The notes: a model not told the origin generated them from the sequence alone. A stretch of DNA of 64,000 nucleotides from Microbacterium rhizosphaerae (GCF_034120055.1 NZ_CP139368.1:2976001-3040000), one strand, 5' to 3'; counted from the stretch's first letter, positions 44,236 to 53,595 are shown. Numbers and translations are program-made.

Positions 44236-44550
44236 ATGAGCACTGGCACCGGCGACAAGGGACAGGGCGGCGCAGACCTCCCGGTCCGGCGGATAGACCG
44301 CATCCTCGCGTTCATGGCGCTCGGGCTGACCGTGCTCTCGATCGTGTGCTTCTTCGCCGTGATCCTCGCGCGGCCCGCCGGCGTCGTGGACTTCTCGCAG
44401 GGCCTGTGGCCGACGATCATCGTGATGCCGCTGATCGCCCTGCCGATCGCGTTCGTCCTGATCGTCGTGCTGCTCGTGATGAGCTTCGTGCGCCGTGCGC
44501 GCGCCAACAAGGCCGGCGGCGCCTCGGGCGGCTCCCGCGCGGGTCGGTGA
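44236..44550 (+). CDS. Hypothetical two-helix membrane protein
   Basis: A 104-aa protein: a polar N-terminus, two helices (ILAFMALGLTVLSIVCFFAVILA; IIVMPLIALPIAFVLIVVLLVMSFV) and a basic Gly/Ser-rich tail. No family function is recognised. It is 18 bp upstream of the XPB-associated gene in the same direction, so it is likely to be the first gene of that transcription unit. Confidence 0.75.
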   Translation: MSTGTGDKGQGGADLPVRRIDRILAFMALGLTVLSIVCFFAVILARPAGVVDFSQGLWPTIIVMPLIALPIAFVLIVVLLVMSFVRRARANKAGGASGGSRAGR

Positions 44551-44568
44551 GAGGGCGGGCGCGGCGAC

Positions 44569-46293
44569 GTGAACGACACGACCGACTCACGCGCGCTCGC
44601 CACCTGGCTCTCCGGGCGGGATGACGCCGCACTGGAGGAGCTCTTCCGCCTGCGCAGCGTGGCGCCATCGGCGCCGTGGCACGACTTCTTCGACGTGGCA
44701 GAAGGCCTGCTGGATCCGGCATCCATCGACCGGGCCCTCGCCGCCCTGCCGCGCGCGGAGCTCGTGTCCCTCGCCGCCGGCGGTGCGCCCGATCTGACGT
44801 CCCGCGCCCTGACCCGGCCGGACGGGACGCCCTATGTGTCCGTCGCCGCACGGGTCGCCGAGGCGCGGTCGGCGCATCCCGACGCGTTCGAGCCGGATGC
44901 TCCCGCGCCCGATCCGAGGCCGGCCTCGGAGAGGGATGCGGCTGCCGCCGCCGAGCGGATCTTCCGGTCGCTCACCGCCCTCACCGACATCGTGGCTGCG
45001 AGCCTCGACGCGCCCGTATCGACGACAGCGGCGGGGACGGTCAGCGCCGCCGACCGTCGTGCCCTCGTCGAGAACCACGTGGTCGACGACGGCGACGCGC
45101 TCGACGATCTGCTGGCGCTCGGGGCGGAGAGCGGCCTGCTGCGGCCCACCGATCGGGAGTGGCGCGTCACGGAGCACGGGGAGCGCTGGCTCTCGCTGCC
45201 GGCTCTCGAGCGGTGGGATGCCGTCGCCCGCGCGTTCGCGGCGAACCTGCCGCGCGGCGTCCGCGCTGCGCACGGCTACCTGCCGTACGCGGCGTGGGAG
45301 AGCACGTATCCGCTCGACCCGACGTGGCCGAGCCGTGCGGCCGCGCTCGGGCGCAGAGCCCAGCGATGGGGTCTGCGGATCGGAGACGACGAGCCGACAT
45401 GGGCGACGGCTCTGCGCCTCGACGGAGCTCCGGACACCGCCGCGCTGGCATCGCTGCTGCCCGCGGAGATCGACAGGATCTACCTGCAGGCCGACCTCAC
45501 GGCGATCGCGCCCGGGCCGCTGCGGTCGGACCTCGACTTGCGCCTGCGCGGCATGGCCGCGCGCGAATCCCGGGCCCAGGCCTCCACGTACCGCTTCACC
45601 GAGGAGACGGTCGGCGCCGCGGTCGCCGGAGGCGAGACCGAGGACTCGATCCGGGGTTTCCTGGAGGACATCTCACTGACCGGCATCCCCCAGCCGCTCG
45701 CCTATCTCGTCGAGCGCGCCGCGGCGCGCCACGGGCTGGTGCGCGTCGGGGTGGACGAGACCACCGGCCGGACACGAGTCGACAGCGAGGACGACACGCT
45801 CCTGCGCGCGCTCGCCGTCGATCAGTCCGTGCGCTCCATCGGCCTGGTCGAGGCGAGCGGCGGACTCGAGACGCGCGTACCGCGCGACGCCGTCTACTGG
45901 ACGCTGACCGACGCCCGCTATCCGGTCGTCGCGCTCGATCCCGATGGCCGCCCCGAGCCGCTGCGGCGCCGTCGCGCGCTGCTGCCGGATGCGGCGGCCG
46001 AGCCGACGGCGCACGCCGGCCTCGTGATCGTGCTGCGCGCGAGCGCGGACACGGAATCGGATGCCGCCTGGCTCGAGCGCGAACTGGAACAGGCCGTGCG
46101 CTCGCGCGCCGTCGTCACGGTCGACGTCCGCCTGCCGGACGGCTCGACGCGCGCACTGACGATGGAGGCCTCGGGCCTCGGCGGCGGGCGCTTCCGCGGA
46201 CTCGATCGCGCGGCCGACGTCGAGCGCACACTGCCGGTGTCGAGCATCGCCGCCGTCCGCCTCGCGCCCATCGCCGAGGCTCCCGGCCGCTGA
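44569..46293 (+). CDS. Helicase-associated protein (XPB/Ssl2-like N-terminal domain, PF13625 type)
   Basis: A 574-aa protein lacking Walker motifs. The N-terminal part is helical (LATWLSGRDDAALEELFRLRSVAP). The C-terminal region (about 340-430) reads EETVGAAVAGGETEDSIRGFLEDISLTGIPQPLAYLVERAAARHGLVRV, as in the helicase-associated domain found next to bacterial XPB. The same pairing occurs in mycobacteria. It may recruit or regulate the XPB helicase 63 bp downstream. The GTG start at 44569 lies 18 bp after the membrane protein. Confidence 0.85.
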   Translation: MNDTTDSRALATWLSGRDDAALEELFRLRSVAPSAPWHDFFDVAEGLLDPASIDRALAALPRAELVSLAAGGAPDLTSRALTRPDGTPYVSVAARVAEARSAHPDAFEPDAPAPDPRPASERDAAAAAERIFRSLTALTDIVAASLDAPVSTTAAGTVSAADRRALVENHVVDDGDALDDLLALGAESGLLRPTDREWRVTEHGERWLSLPALERWDAVARAFAANLPRGVRAAHGYLPYAAWESTYPLDPTWPSRAAALGRRAQRWGLRIGDDEPTWATALRLDGAPDTAALASLLPAEIDRIYLQADLTAIAPGPLRSDLDLRLRGMAARESRAQASTYRFTEETVGAAVAGGETEDSIRGFLEDISLTGIPQPLAYLVERAAARHGLVRVGVDETTGRTRVDSEDDTLLRALAVDQSVRSIGLVEASGGLETRVPRDAVYWTLTDARYPVVALDPDGRPEPLRRRRALLPDAAAEPTAHAGLVIVLRASADTESDAAWLERELEQAVRSRAVVTVDVRLPDGSTRALTMEASGLGGGRFRGLDRAADVERTLPVSSIAAVRLAPIAEAPGR

Positions 46294-46342
46294 TCCCGGC
46301 GAGGATCCCGGGCCCGCGCGAGCCTGTCGCCTCGGCCCCCGG

Positions 46343-46348
46343 TAAACT
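46343..46348 (+). promoter_or_regulatory. Predicted -10 box upstream of XPB
   Basis: TAAACT with 8 nt to the ATG at 46357. It would give a near-leaderless transcript internal to the helicase-associated/XPB pair. Confidence 0.4.
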
Positions 46349-46356
46349 CGAACGCT

Positions 46357-48015
46357 ATGGCTGACGGACCGCTGATCGTGCAGAGCGACCGAACCGTGCT
46401 GCTCGAGGTGGCGCACCCGGATGCCGAGAGCGCGCGGCACGAGCTGGCGATCTTCGCCGAGCTCGAGCGGGCTCCCGAGCACATCCACACCTACCGCATC
46501 ACGCGGCTGGGGCTGTGGAACGCCCGCGCCGCGGGTCATGACGCCGCAGACATGCTCGCGACTCTGGACCGCTGGTCGCGTTTCCCGGTCCCGCCCTCGG
46601 TCTCGATCGACATCCGCGAAACCGTGAACCGTTACGGCCGGCTCGTCATCGAGCGCCTTCCCAAGAACGAGGACGGCTCCGGCGGCGAGCTGGTCCTGCG
46701 ATCGACGGATGCCGCGGTCCTGACCGAGGTCTCGAAGAACAAGCGGATCCAGCCCCTGCTCATCGGGCACCCCTCCCCCGACACTTTCGTCGTGGATGCG
46801 TGGGCACGCGGCGCGATCAAGCAGGAGCTGCTGAAGATCGGATGGCCGGCGGAGGATCTCGCGGGCTACACGCCGGGGACCCCGCATCCCATCGATCTGG
46901 ATGAGGACGGGTGGCATCTGCGCCCGTACCAGCGCAAGGCCGTCGACATCTTCACCGAGGGCGGCTCAGGTGTCGTGGTGCTCCCCTGCGGCGCCGGCAA
47001 GACGCTCGTGGGCGCCGCAGCGATGGCCGACACGAAGACCACGACGCTCATCCTCGTCACCAACACCGTGAGCGCGCGGCAGTGGCGCGACGAGCTGCTC
47101 AAGCGCACGTCGCTGACGCCGGAGGAGATCGGCGAGTACTCCGGGCAGACGAAGGAGATCAAGCCGGTCACGATCGCGACCTACCAGATCCTGACCGCGA
47201 AGCGGAAAGGAGAGTACGCCCACCTCGCCCTGCTCGATGCCCTCGACTGGGGCCTGGTCGTCTACGACGAGGTGCATCTTCTGCCGGCGCCCGTGTTCAA
47301 GCTCACCGCCGACCTGCAGGCGCGGCGGCGCCTCGGTCTCACCGCCACGCTCGTGCGCGAGGACGGCCGCGAGGGCGACGTCTTCAGCCTCATCGGGCCC
47401 AAGCGGTTCGACGCGCCCTGGAAGGAGATCGAGGCGCAGGGCTTCATCTCCCCCGCCGTCTGCTACGAGGTGCGCGTCGACCTTCCGGACGGCGATCGGC
47501 TGGAGTACGCGGCCGCAGCCGACGACGAGCGCTACCGGCTCGCCGCCACGGCGCCGGCGAAGATCGGCGTCGTCCGGCGTCTCGTCGAGCGGCACAAGGG
47601 CGAGCAGATCCTCGTCATCGGGCAGTACCTCGACCAGATCGACGTCCTCGCCGAGGCGCTCGACGCTCCGAAGATCACCGGCGCCACCCCCGTGGACGAG
47701 CGCGAGCGACTGTACCAGGCGTTCCGCGAGGGCACGGTCGAGGTGCTCGTCGTGTCGAAGGTCGCGAACTTCTCCATCGACCTGCCCGAGGCATCCGTCG
47801 CCATCCAGGTGTCGGGGTCGTTCGGCTCCCGCCAGGAGGAGGCGCAGCGACTCGGACGCCTGCTGCGTCCCAAGCAGTCGAACCACACCGCGAGCTTCTA
47901 CACGCTCATCGCCCGCGACACCGTCGACCAGGATTTCGCGCAGAACCGCCAGCGGTTCCTCGCCGAGCAGGGATACGCCTACACGATCCTCGACGCCGAG
48001 GGCATCGCCGCGTGA
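46357..48015 (+). CDS. DNA repair helicase XPB
   Basis: A superfamily 2 3'-5' helicase of 552 aa related to eukaryotic XPB. After an N-terminal domain (1-180) come WHLRPYQRKAVDIF, Walker A VVLPCGAGKTLVGAAA, motif II VVYDEVHLLPA (DEVH, the XPB form), LGLTATLVREDGRE containing the XPB-specific RED motif, and motif VI region SGSFGSRQEEAQRLGRLLRPK. It probably acts in nucleotide excision or transcription-linked repair. A 14-bp bidirectional terminator follows. Confidence 0.95.
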   Translation: MADGPLIVQSDRTVLLEVAHPDAESARHELAIFAELERAPEHIHTYRITRLGLWNARAAGHDAADMLATLDRWSRFPVPPSVSIDIRETVNRYGRLVIERLPKNEDGSGGELVLRSTDAAVLTEVSKNKRIQPLLIGHPSPDTFVVDAWARGAIKQELLKIGWPAEDLAGYTPGTPHPIDLDEDGWHLRPYQRKAVDIFTEGGSGVVVLPCGAGKTLVGAAAMADTKTTTLILVTNTVSARQWRDELLKRTSLTPEEIGEYSGQTKEIKPVTIATYQILTAKRKGEYAHLALLDALDWGLVVYDEVHLLPAPVFKLTADLQARRRLGLTATLVREDGREGDVFSLIGPKRFDAPWKEIEAQGFISPAVCYEVRVDLPDGDRLEYAAAADDERYRLAATAPAKIGVVRRLVERHKGEQILVIGQYLDQIDVLAEALDAPKITGATPVDERERLYQAFREGTVEVLVVSKVANFSIDLPEASVAIQVSGSFGSRQEEAQRLGRLLRPKQSNHTASFYTLIARDTVDQDFAQNRQRFLAEQGYAYTILDAEGIAA

Positions 48016-48044
48016 CGCCGGCGGTCGGCCTTCTGACGGCGTGA

Positions 48045-48078
48045 CGAACGGCCCGGCGAGTGAGCGCCGGGCCGTTCG
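48045..48078. terminator. Bidirectional hairpin between XPB and the 5'-nucleotidase
   Basis: CGAACGGCCCGGCG and CGCCGGGCCGTTCG are exact 14-bp inverted repeats around a 6-nt loop, between two convergent genes. No T-run follows. Confidence 0.8.
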
Positions 48079-48093
48079 CAGTTCGCTGTTCGC

Positions 48094-49965
48094 TCAGTTG
48101 ACGCTGATGCGGTTCAGCGAGCCCGGCGTGTACGGGCTGTGTGCCGACAGGTAGGCGGCGAACGCATCGATGTCGAGTCCGCCGTAGTAGACGTTCTTCG
48201 CGCCGAGGAAGGAGCCGAAGTTGTCCCCGCCGCCGGCCAGGAAGTTGTTCGTCACGACCCGGTACGTGTCACCGTCGACGAGCGGCTGCCCGTTCAGCGC
48301 CACCGCGCTGTACTGACCGGTCGCCGCCGAGTAGGTGTAGGTGAAGCCGGCGCTCACTTGCAGCACCTTGCTCTGCGAGCCCGCGTTCTTGCCGGTCCGC
48401 TGCTCGACCAGCAGCTGCTTGATCTGCGCTCCCGTGAGATCGAGCGAGACCAGGTAGTTGTTGAAGGGCTGCACGGTGAACGCCTCCTCGAAGGTCACGT
48501 CTCCGGGCGCCTCGCCCCACTTGGACGACGAGAACGTCAGGTCGGCGCGCACGCCGCCCGGGTTCATCAGCGCGATCACCGGCTTGGCGAACGATCCGAC
48601 GACGCTCGGGTCGCTCAGCTGCGCGTCGGCGATGAGGTCGCCCAGTGGCGTCTCCCCGCCCGCGTTCGCGGTGCGGGTGACGTCCGTCGTGATGTGCCCG
48701 ATCACCTTGCTCGCGATCGGCTTGACCAGCTCGTTGTACTGGTTGATGATCGCCGTCTCCGCCGGGTCCTTCTCGACGTTGCGGGTGACGAGCACGTTCT
48801 CGCTCTTGACCGACGTGCGCACGATGTCCTGCGTGCGGCGGTCGTACGTGAGGGTGGTGTCGGTGAACAGGCGGCCGAACGACGACGCCGACGTCACCAT
48901 GCGGTCGTTGCCCGCCGGATCCTTGATGTCGCACACGTACGGCTGGTGGGTGTGCCCGGAGATCACCATGTCGATCGCCGGGTCGAGCCCCTTCGCGATG
49001 GGGATGATCGGGCTCGTCGGGTCGAGCTGCGCGTCGTTCGCGCACGCGGCGTCGTACGACGGGTTCACCGTGTAGGGCTTGTTGTCCGGGCCGTACCAGG
49101 TCTGCTGACCCGGCGTGCCGCCCTGGTGGATGAGCACGATGATCGCGTTGACGCCCTGGGCCTTGAGCACCGGCACGAGCGCGTTCGCCGTGGCGACCTC
49201 GTCCGTGAACTCCAGGCCCGCGACGCCCGACGCCGTCACGATGGACGGTGTGTCCTTCAGCGTCATGCCGATGAAGCCGATCTTGGCGCCCTTGATGTTC
49301 TTGATCGTGTAGGCGGGGAGGATCGTCTCGTTCGTGCCGGCCTTGAAGACGTTGGCGGCGAGGTAGTCGAAGCTCGCGCCCGGGAACGAGCCGGAGGGGC
49401 ACGAGTTCTGGTTGTTCATGCCGTCGCCGTCGTCGATGCAGCCGCCGTTCGCCATGCGCTGCAGCTCCTGGTAACCCTCGTCGAACTCGTGGTTGCCGAC
49501 GGCGGATGCGTCGAGCTTGAGGGCGTTCATGGCGAGGATCGTCGGCTCGTCGTGGAATGCGCCCGACAGCAGCGGCGAGGCGCCGATGAGGTCGCCCGCG
49601 GCGACGGTGAGAGAGTACGGGTGACCGACGCGCGCCTGCGCGAGGTGCGTGGCGAGATACTCCACGCCGCCGACACCGGGCGGTGTCAGCGCGTCGGTGG
49701 TGATGTCGGTGGGCTTGGTCGCGCCCGACGGGAGGGCGTGTCCCGTGATCAGCCGGCCGCTGGATCCGGTCGGCGCCTCCAGGTTGCCGTGGAAGTCGTT
49801 GAACGACAGCAGCTGGATGTCCATCGTCGGGCCGTTCGGCGTGCTCGGCGCCTGCGGGGCCGCCGTCGCGGGCGAACCCGGTCCGGCCACCGCGAGGGCG
49901 ACCGCGGTGGCCGCGACGACAGCGGCTCCGGCCAGTCTCATGGCCGATGTCTTGCGTGTGCGCAC
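48094..49965 (-). CDS. Secreted bifunctional metallophosphatase / 5'-nucleotidase
   Basis: Extracellular enzyme that dephosphorylates nucleotides to recover phosphate and nucleosides. The 623-aa product starts with a signal peptide (MRTRKTSAMRLAGAAVVAAT ... PATAAP). The metallophosphatase domain has LLSFNDFHGNLE, AAGDLIGASPL, VGNHEFDEGYQEL and VISGHTHQPYVCD. The C-terminal 5'-nucleotidase domain (about 400-620) has ALMNPGGVRADLTF and AFTVQPFNNYLVSLDLTG. No sortase signal is seen. GTG at 49965 has AAGGAGA upstream. Confidence 0.93.
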   Translation of the reverse strand: MRTRKTSAMRLAGAAVVAATAVALAVAGPGSPATAAPQAPSTPNGPTMDIQLLSFNDFHGNLEAPTGSSGRLITGHALPSGATKPTDITTDALTPPGVGGVEYLATHLAQARVGHPYSLTVAAGDLIGASPLLSGAFHDEPTILAMNALKLDASAVGNHEFDEGYQELQRMANGGCIDDGDGMNNQNSCPSGSFPGASFDYLAANVFKAGTNETILPAYTIKNIKGAKIGFIGMTLKDTPSIVTASGVAGLEFTDEVATANALVPVLKAQGVNAIIVLIHQGGTPGQQTWYGPDNKPYTVNPSYDAACANDAQLDPTSPIIPIAKGLDPAIDMVISGHTHQPYVCDIKDPAGNDRMVTSASSFGRLFTDTTLTYDRRTQDIVRTSVKSENVLVTRNVEKDPAETAIINQYNELVKPIASKVIGHITTDVTRTANAGGETPLGDLIADAQLSDPSVVGSFAKPVIALMNPGGVRADLTFSSSKWGEAPGDVTFEEAFTVQPFNNYLVSLDLTGAQIKQLLVEQRTGKNAGSQSKVLQVSAGFTYTYSAATGQYSAVALNGQPLVDGDTYRVVTNNFLAGGGDNFGSFLGAKNVYYGGLDIDAFAAYLSAHSPYTPGSLNRISVN

Positions 49966-50103
49966 AGACTCATCTCCTTCTGCGAGCAGGGTGGCTCGCC
50001 GCGTTCATGCACCTCTTATGGCGCATTCAGGAAAAACATAACCGACGGTGGGTGACGGCGACAGAGGAGATTTGCGGATGCCCGATGAACAGCGCGTTGC
50101 GAT

Positions 50104-50793
50104 TCACCGCGCGGGACGGATGTAGCGCAGGAACAGCTCGTCCCCGACGCGCCGCACGTCGGCCAGAGCCAGCGCGCGCACGCTCTCGTTCGGTCCGTGC
50201 GCCACGCGCGGCGCGGATCCCGCGATGAGCTTCGGGCTGAGCGTCAGGCAGAGCTCGTCCACGAGATCGGCCTCGATGAGAGCACCGAAGACGGTGGGAC
50301 CGCCCTCGCACAGGATGCGGCGCCCGACGGCTTTCGCCAGCTGCTGGACGGCGTCGACCAGGTCAGCCGTCCCGATGACGTCGGCGACCTCGGCGAGGCC
50401 CGCCACGCGCTGCGGATCCGCCTCGCTCGAGACCAGGACGATCGGCCGCGTGATCGCCTGTGCGAACACGGGATGCTCGGGCGCGATGCTCGCCCCGCCG
50501 GAGAGCACGGCGATCCTCGGCTGCGCGCTGAGGCCGCGCGACCGGCGCCATGCCGCGTCGTCGTCGGAGACGCGCATCCCGCCGTACCCCTCGACGGCGA
50601 CCGTGCCGACGCCGACGAGCACGACGTCGGCGTTCGCGCGCAGCGCCTGCATCGTGGCGACGTCCGCGTCATCGCCGAGTCCGCCGCTCCGGCCGCCGAC
50701 GGTCGCGGCGCCGTCGAGGCTCATGACCATGTTCATGCGCACGTGCGGTCCGTCCCCCGCCGGCACCTGGTACGCCTCGCGGAGGTCGGTCAC
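50104..50793 (-). CDS. RibD C-terminal / dihydrofolate-reductase-fold family reductase
   Basis: A 229-aa NADPH-dependent reductase-like protein. HVRMNMVMSLDGAATVGGRSGGLG, VLVGVGTVAVEGYGG, and the glycine-rich RRILCEGGPTVFGALIEADLVDELCLTLSPKLIAG match the RibD_C (DHFR-like) family. Related proteins reduce a pyrimidine or pterin ring; the substrate here is unknown. It is the last gene of the folE operon, with GTGA overlap with folP2, so a pterin substrate is an attractive inference. Confidence 0.85.
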   Translation of the reverse strand: MTDLREAYQVPAGDGPHVRMNMVMSLDGAATVGGRSGGLGDDADVATMQALRANADVVLVGVGTVAVEGYGGMRVSDDDAAWRRSRGLSAQPRIAVLSGGASIAPEHPVFAQAITRPIVLVSSEADPQRVAGLAEVADVIGTADLVDAVQQLAKAVGRRILCEGGPTVFGALIEADLVDELCLTLSPKLIAGSAPRVAHGPNESVRALALADVRRVGDELFLRYIRPAR

Positions 50794-51722
50794 TCGCTGC
50801 CCTCCGGCCGCATGTTGTGGAGGAGATACGCGGGCTCACGCCATCCCTGGATCGCCTCGACCATGCGCATCGCATCGACCGTCTCGCGCACGTTGTGGGC
50901 CCGGACGATGCGGGCGCCCTGCGACGCGCACCAGACGGCGGCGGCGAGCGACCCGGCGAGACGGTCGCCGCGCTCGCGGTCGAGGCTCTCGCCGATGAAG
51001 TCCTTGTTCGACAGGGCGACGAGCAGCGGATGACCGAGGGATGCGAGCTCCCCGAGCCGGCGCGTGAGCTCCAGCGAATGCAGCGTGTTCTTGTTGAGGT
51101 CGTGTCCGGGATCGACGACGATGCGATCCTCCGCCACCCCGCGTGCCACCGCGAGCGCGACCTGCGCACGCAGGAACTCCGCGACCTCCGCCACGACGTC
51201 GTCGTACTGCGGCTGAGGCAGCTGGGTGCGCGGGACCGCGCGGCTGTGCGCCACGATGAGCGCGGCCTCCCCGGCCGCGACGACATCGGCCATCCGCGGA
51301 TCGCGCACGCCGGTCGTGTCGTTGATGATCGCCGCCCCGGCCTCGATCGCCGCTTCGGCGACCTCGGGGTGGAACGTGTCCACGCTGACGAGTCCCCGCG
51401 GCGCGAGCGCACGGACCACCGGGATGACGCGCGCGCACTCCTCCGCCACGGGGACGGGCGGCCCCGGGGCGAACTTCACCCCGCCGACGTCGACGATCTC
51501 GGCGCCCGCTTCGAACGCCGTCACGCCGGCGGCCACGGCGGCATCGAGTGCGAACGTCGCCCCGCGGTCGTAGAACGAGTCGGGCGTGCGGTTCACGATC
51601 GCCATGACGGCGATGTGGCGCGTGAGATCGAGTTCGCGCCCGCCGCCGGCGCGCAGCACGAGGGCGGGTTCGGCATCCCACGGGTCGCCGACGGCGACAG
51701 GAGAGGTCGCGGGACCCGTCAT
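50790..51722 (-). CDS. folP2: FolP2-type dihydropteroate synthase homologue
   Basis: A 310-aa TIM-barrel protein of the DHPS family. It has VMAIVNRTPDSFYDRGATFALD and SVDTFHPEV, but the pterin/pABA-site signature GGESTRPG is replaced by VDVGGVKFAPGPPVP, and the usual Ser-Arg-Lys is LSNKDFIGES. These are the forms of mycobacterial FolP2, which is reported to lack DHPS activity. It is likely not the housekeeping sulfonamide target. ATG at 51722 overlaps the FAD-reductase stop; its own stop overlaps the RibD-like start. Confidence 0.87.
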   Translation of the reverse strand: MTGPATSPVAVGDPWDAEPALVLRAGGGRELDLTRHIAVMAIVNRTPDSFYDRGATFALDAAVAAGVTAFEAGAEIVDVGGVKFAPGPPVPVAEECARVIPVVRALAPRGLVSVDTFHPEVAEAAIEAGAAIINDTTGVRDPRMADVVAAGEAALIVAHSRAVPRTQLPQPQYDDVVAEVAEFLRAQVALAVARGVAEDRIVVDPGHDLNKNTLHSLELTRRLGELASLGHPLLVALSNKDFIGESLDRERGDRLAGSLAAAVWCASQGARIVRAHNVRETVDAMRMVEAIQGWREPAYLLHNMRPEGSE

Positions 51723-52939
51723 GCGACCAGCGTCTCGAGCGGCACGGACGGATCGACGAGGGCGGCGGCATCCACCCTCTTGCCCGAGCGGATGAGCTCC
51801 TGCACGGTCTCGTTGACGTCCCACACGTTGACGTTCATGCCGCCCACCACGCGCTCGTCGTCGACCCAGAACGCGATGAACTCGCGGGTGTCGAGATCGC
51901 CGCGGATGACGAGCTGCGCCTGCGACATGAGCGGCGGATATCCCGAGAGCTCCATGCCGAGGTCGTACTGATCGGTGTAGAAGTACGGGATGTGGTCGAA
52001 CACCGCATTCTGTCCGAGCATCGACCGCGCGGCGACGGGGCCCGCATTGAGCGCATTGGCCCAGTGCTCGCTGCGGAGGTGCTGCTGGATGACGGGATGG
52101 TAGGCGTTCGCGACGTCGCCGGCGGCGAAGACATCGGGTGCGCTCGTGCGCAGATTCGAGCCGACGAGGATGCCGTTCTGCACCTCGAGGCCCGCGGCCT
52201 CGGCGAGTCCGGTGTTCGGCACCGCCCCGACGCCCACGAGCACGAGGTCGGCGGGGACGGTCTCACCGTCGACGACGACGCCGTCCGCGCGGGCCTCGCC
52301 GACGACGCGCTCCACGTTCACCGACATGCGCAGGTCGACGCCGTGCTCCCGATGCATGCGGCCGAAGATCTCGCCGAGCTCGGTGCCGAGGGCGGCGGAC
52401 AGCGGAACCGGATCGCGTTCGAGCACCGTGACCTCGTTGCCGAGCTCGCGCGCGCTCGCCGCCACCTCGAGCCCGATCCAGCCGGAGCCGATGAGCACGA
52501 GGCGCTTCCCGCCGCCGCGCAGCTGCTCCGCGAGCGCATTCGAGTCGTCGAGTCGGCGCAGCGTCATCACGCCCGGCAGGTTGGCGCCGGCGATGGGCAG
52601 CCGCCGCGGGCTCGCTCCGGTTGCCAGGAGCACCGCATCGTAGGTCAGCGTCTCGCCGCCGGCGAGCCCGAGCCGATGCTCGGCGGGATCGAGGCTGATG
52701 GCGGCTGTCGCTGTGCGCAGCGCGATGTCGTTCTCGCCGTACCACTCGACGGGGTGCAGGATGACGGCATCCAGCCCCTCTTCGCCCTGCAGGTAGCCCT
52801 TGGACAGCGGCGGGCGCTGGTACGGCGGATGCGGCTCGTCGGCGACGATGGTGACGTCGCCGTCGAACCCCTCCTCACGCAGGGTCTCCGCAGCGGATGC
52901 GGCGGCCAGCCCGCCGCCGACGATGACCAGATGTGTCAC
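51719..52939 (-). CDS. NAD(P)/FAD-dependent oxidoreductase (ferredoxin-reductase type)
   Basis: A 406-aa flavoprotein with two Rossmann sites: LVIVGGGLAAASAAETLREEG for FAD and LVLIGSGWIGLEVAASARELG for NAD(P)H. PPYQRPPLSKGYLQGE, LLATGASPRRLP and VFAAGDVANAY place it in the rhodocoxin/putidaredoxin-reductase-like group. The C-terminal reductase domain (FYTDQYDLGMELSGY) is intact. It normally passes electrons to a small ferredoxin, but none is encoded here. GTG at 52939 has GGGGAGAAG upstream and overlaps folE by 4 nt. Confidence 0.9.
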   Translation of the reverse strand: MTHLVIVGGGLAAASAAETLREEGFDGDVTIVADEPHPPYQRPPLSKGYLQGEEGLDAVILHPVEWYGENDIALRTATAAISLDPAEHRLGLAGGETLTYDAVLLATGASPRRLPIAGANLPGVMTLRRLDDSNALAEQLRGGGKRLVLIGSGWIGLEVAASARELGNEVTVLERDPVPLSAALGTELGEIFGRMHREHGVDLRMSVNVERVVGEARADGVVVDGETVPADLVLVGVGAVPNTGLAEAAGLEVQNGILVGSNLRTSAPDVFAAGDVANAYHPVIQQHLRSEHWANALNAGPVAARSMLGQNAVFDHIPYFYTDQYDLGMELSGYPPLMSQAQLVIRGDLDTREFIAFWVDDERVVGGMNVNVWDVNETVQELIRSGKRVDAAALVDPSVPLETLVA

Positions 52940-53526
52940 GATCTTCTCCCCTCGTCCAGGATCCTCCGGCGCAGCCCGCCATCCGTCAGCAGCGCGCCGC
53001 GGAACGCGGTGGTCTCGGTGATCGACTCCGCCGCGCGCACGCCGCGGATCGACATGCACAGGTGCTCCGCTCGCAGGACGACCCCCACGCCGCGCGGCGC
53101 GAGGACCGAGTCGAGCTCGTCGGCGATCTGCGTCGTCAGGCTCTCCTGCACCTGCAGGCCCCGCGCGAAGCGGTCGACGACCCGGGCGAGCTTCGAGAGG
53201 CCGACGAGCCGGTCGCCCGGCAGGTAGGCGACGTCGGCCTCGCCGCGGAACGGCAGGAGGTGATGGGCGCACAGGGACGTGAACCGGATGCCGCGCACCA
53301 CCACGAGGTCGTCGTAGCCGGTGTCGTTGGCGAAGGTGGTCATCGCGAACGGCTCGGGCGTCGTGAGCTCGAGGAGGCCCTCCACCACCCGCCGCGGCGT
53401 CTCGCTCAAGTGCTCGCGGGCGATGTCGTGACCGAGCGCCGAGAGGAGCTCGGCGACGGCCGCTTCGGCGCGATCGCGGTCGACGGGGTCGTCTTCCAGC
53501 GCGTGCAGAGCGGTCGGTATGGTCAT
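52936..53526 (-). CDS. folE: GTP cyclohydrolase I
   Basis: Makes 7,8-dihydroneopterin triphosphate from GTP, the entry to folate and pterins. The 196-aa protein has the zinc-site motif VRGIRFTSLCAHHLLPF, GDRLVGLSKLARVVDRFARGLQVQESLT, and the second zinc cysteine in RAEHLCMSIRGVR. ATG at 53526 has AGAGGA upstream. It is the first gene of a four-gene overlapping operon that lacks folB and folK, so it may be a second, specialised copy (inference). It is divergent from a cysteine-rich regulator. Confidence 0.94.
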   Translation of the reverse strand: MTIPTALHALEDDPVDRDRAEAAVAELLSALGHDIAREHLSETPRRVVEGLLELTTPEPFAMTTFANDTGYDDLVVVRGIRFTSLCAHHLLPFRGEADVAYLPGDRLVGLSKLARVVDRFARGLQVQESLTTQIADELDSVLAPRGVGVVLRAEHLCMSIRGVRAAESITETTAFRGALLTDGGLRRRILDEGRRS

Positions 53527-53595
53527 GTCGCGTCCTCTCGTCCGTTCCAAGACTCCTGCCGTCTGCCTGACGCTAGGCCGATCCGCAGCTTTTGT

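Noticed and set aside
49966..50103. PHO box upstream of the secreted 5'-nucleotidase
   Set aside because: GTTCATGCACC and ATTCAGG are 22 nt apart without the intermediate unit; too weak to call.
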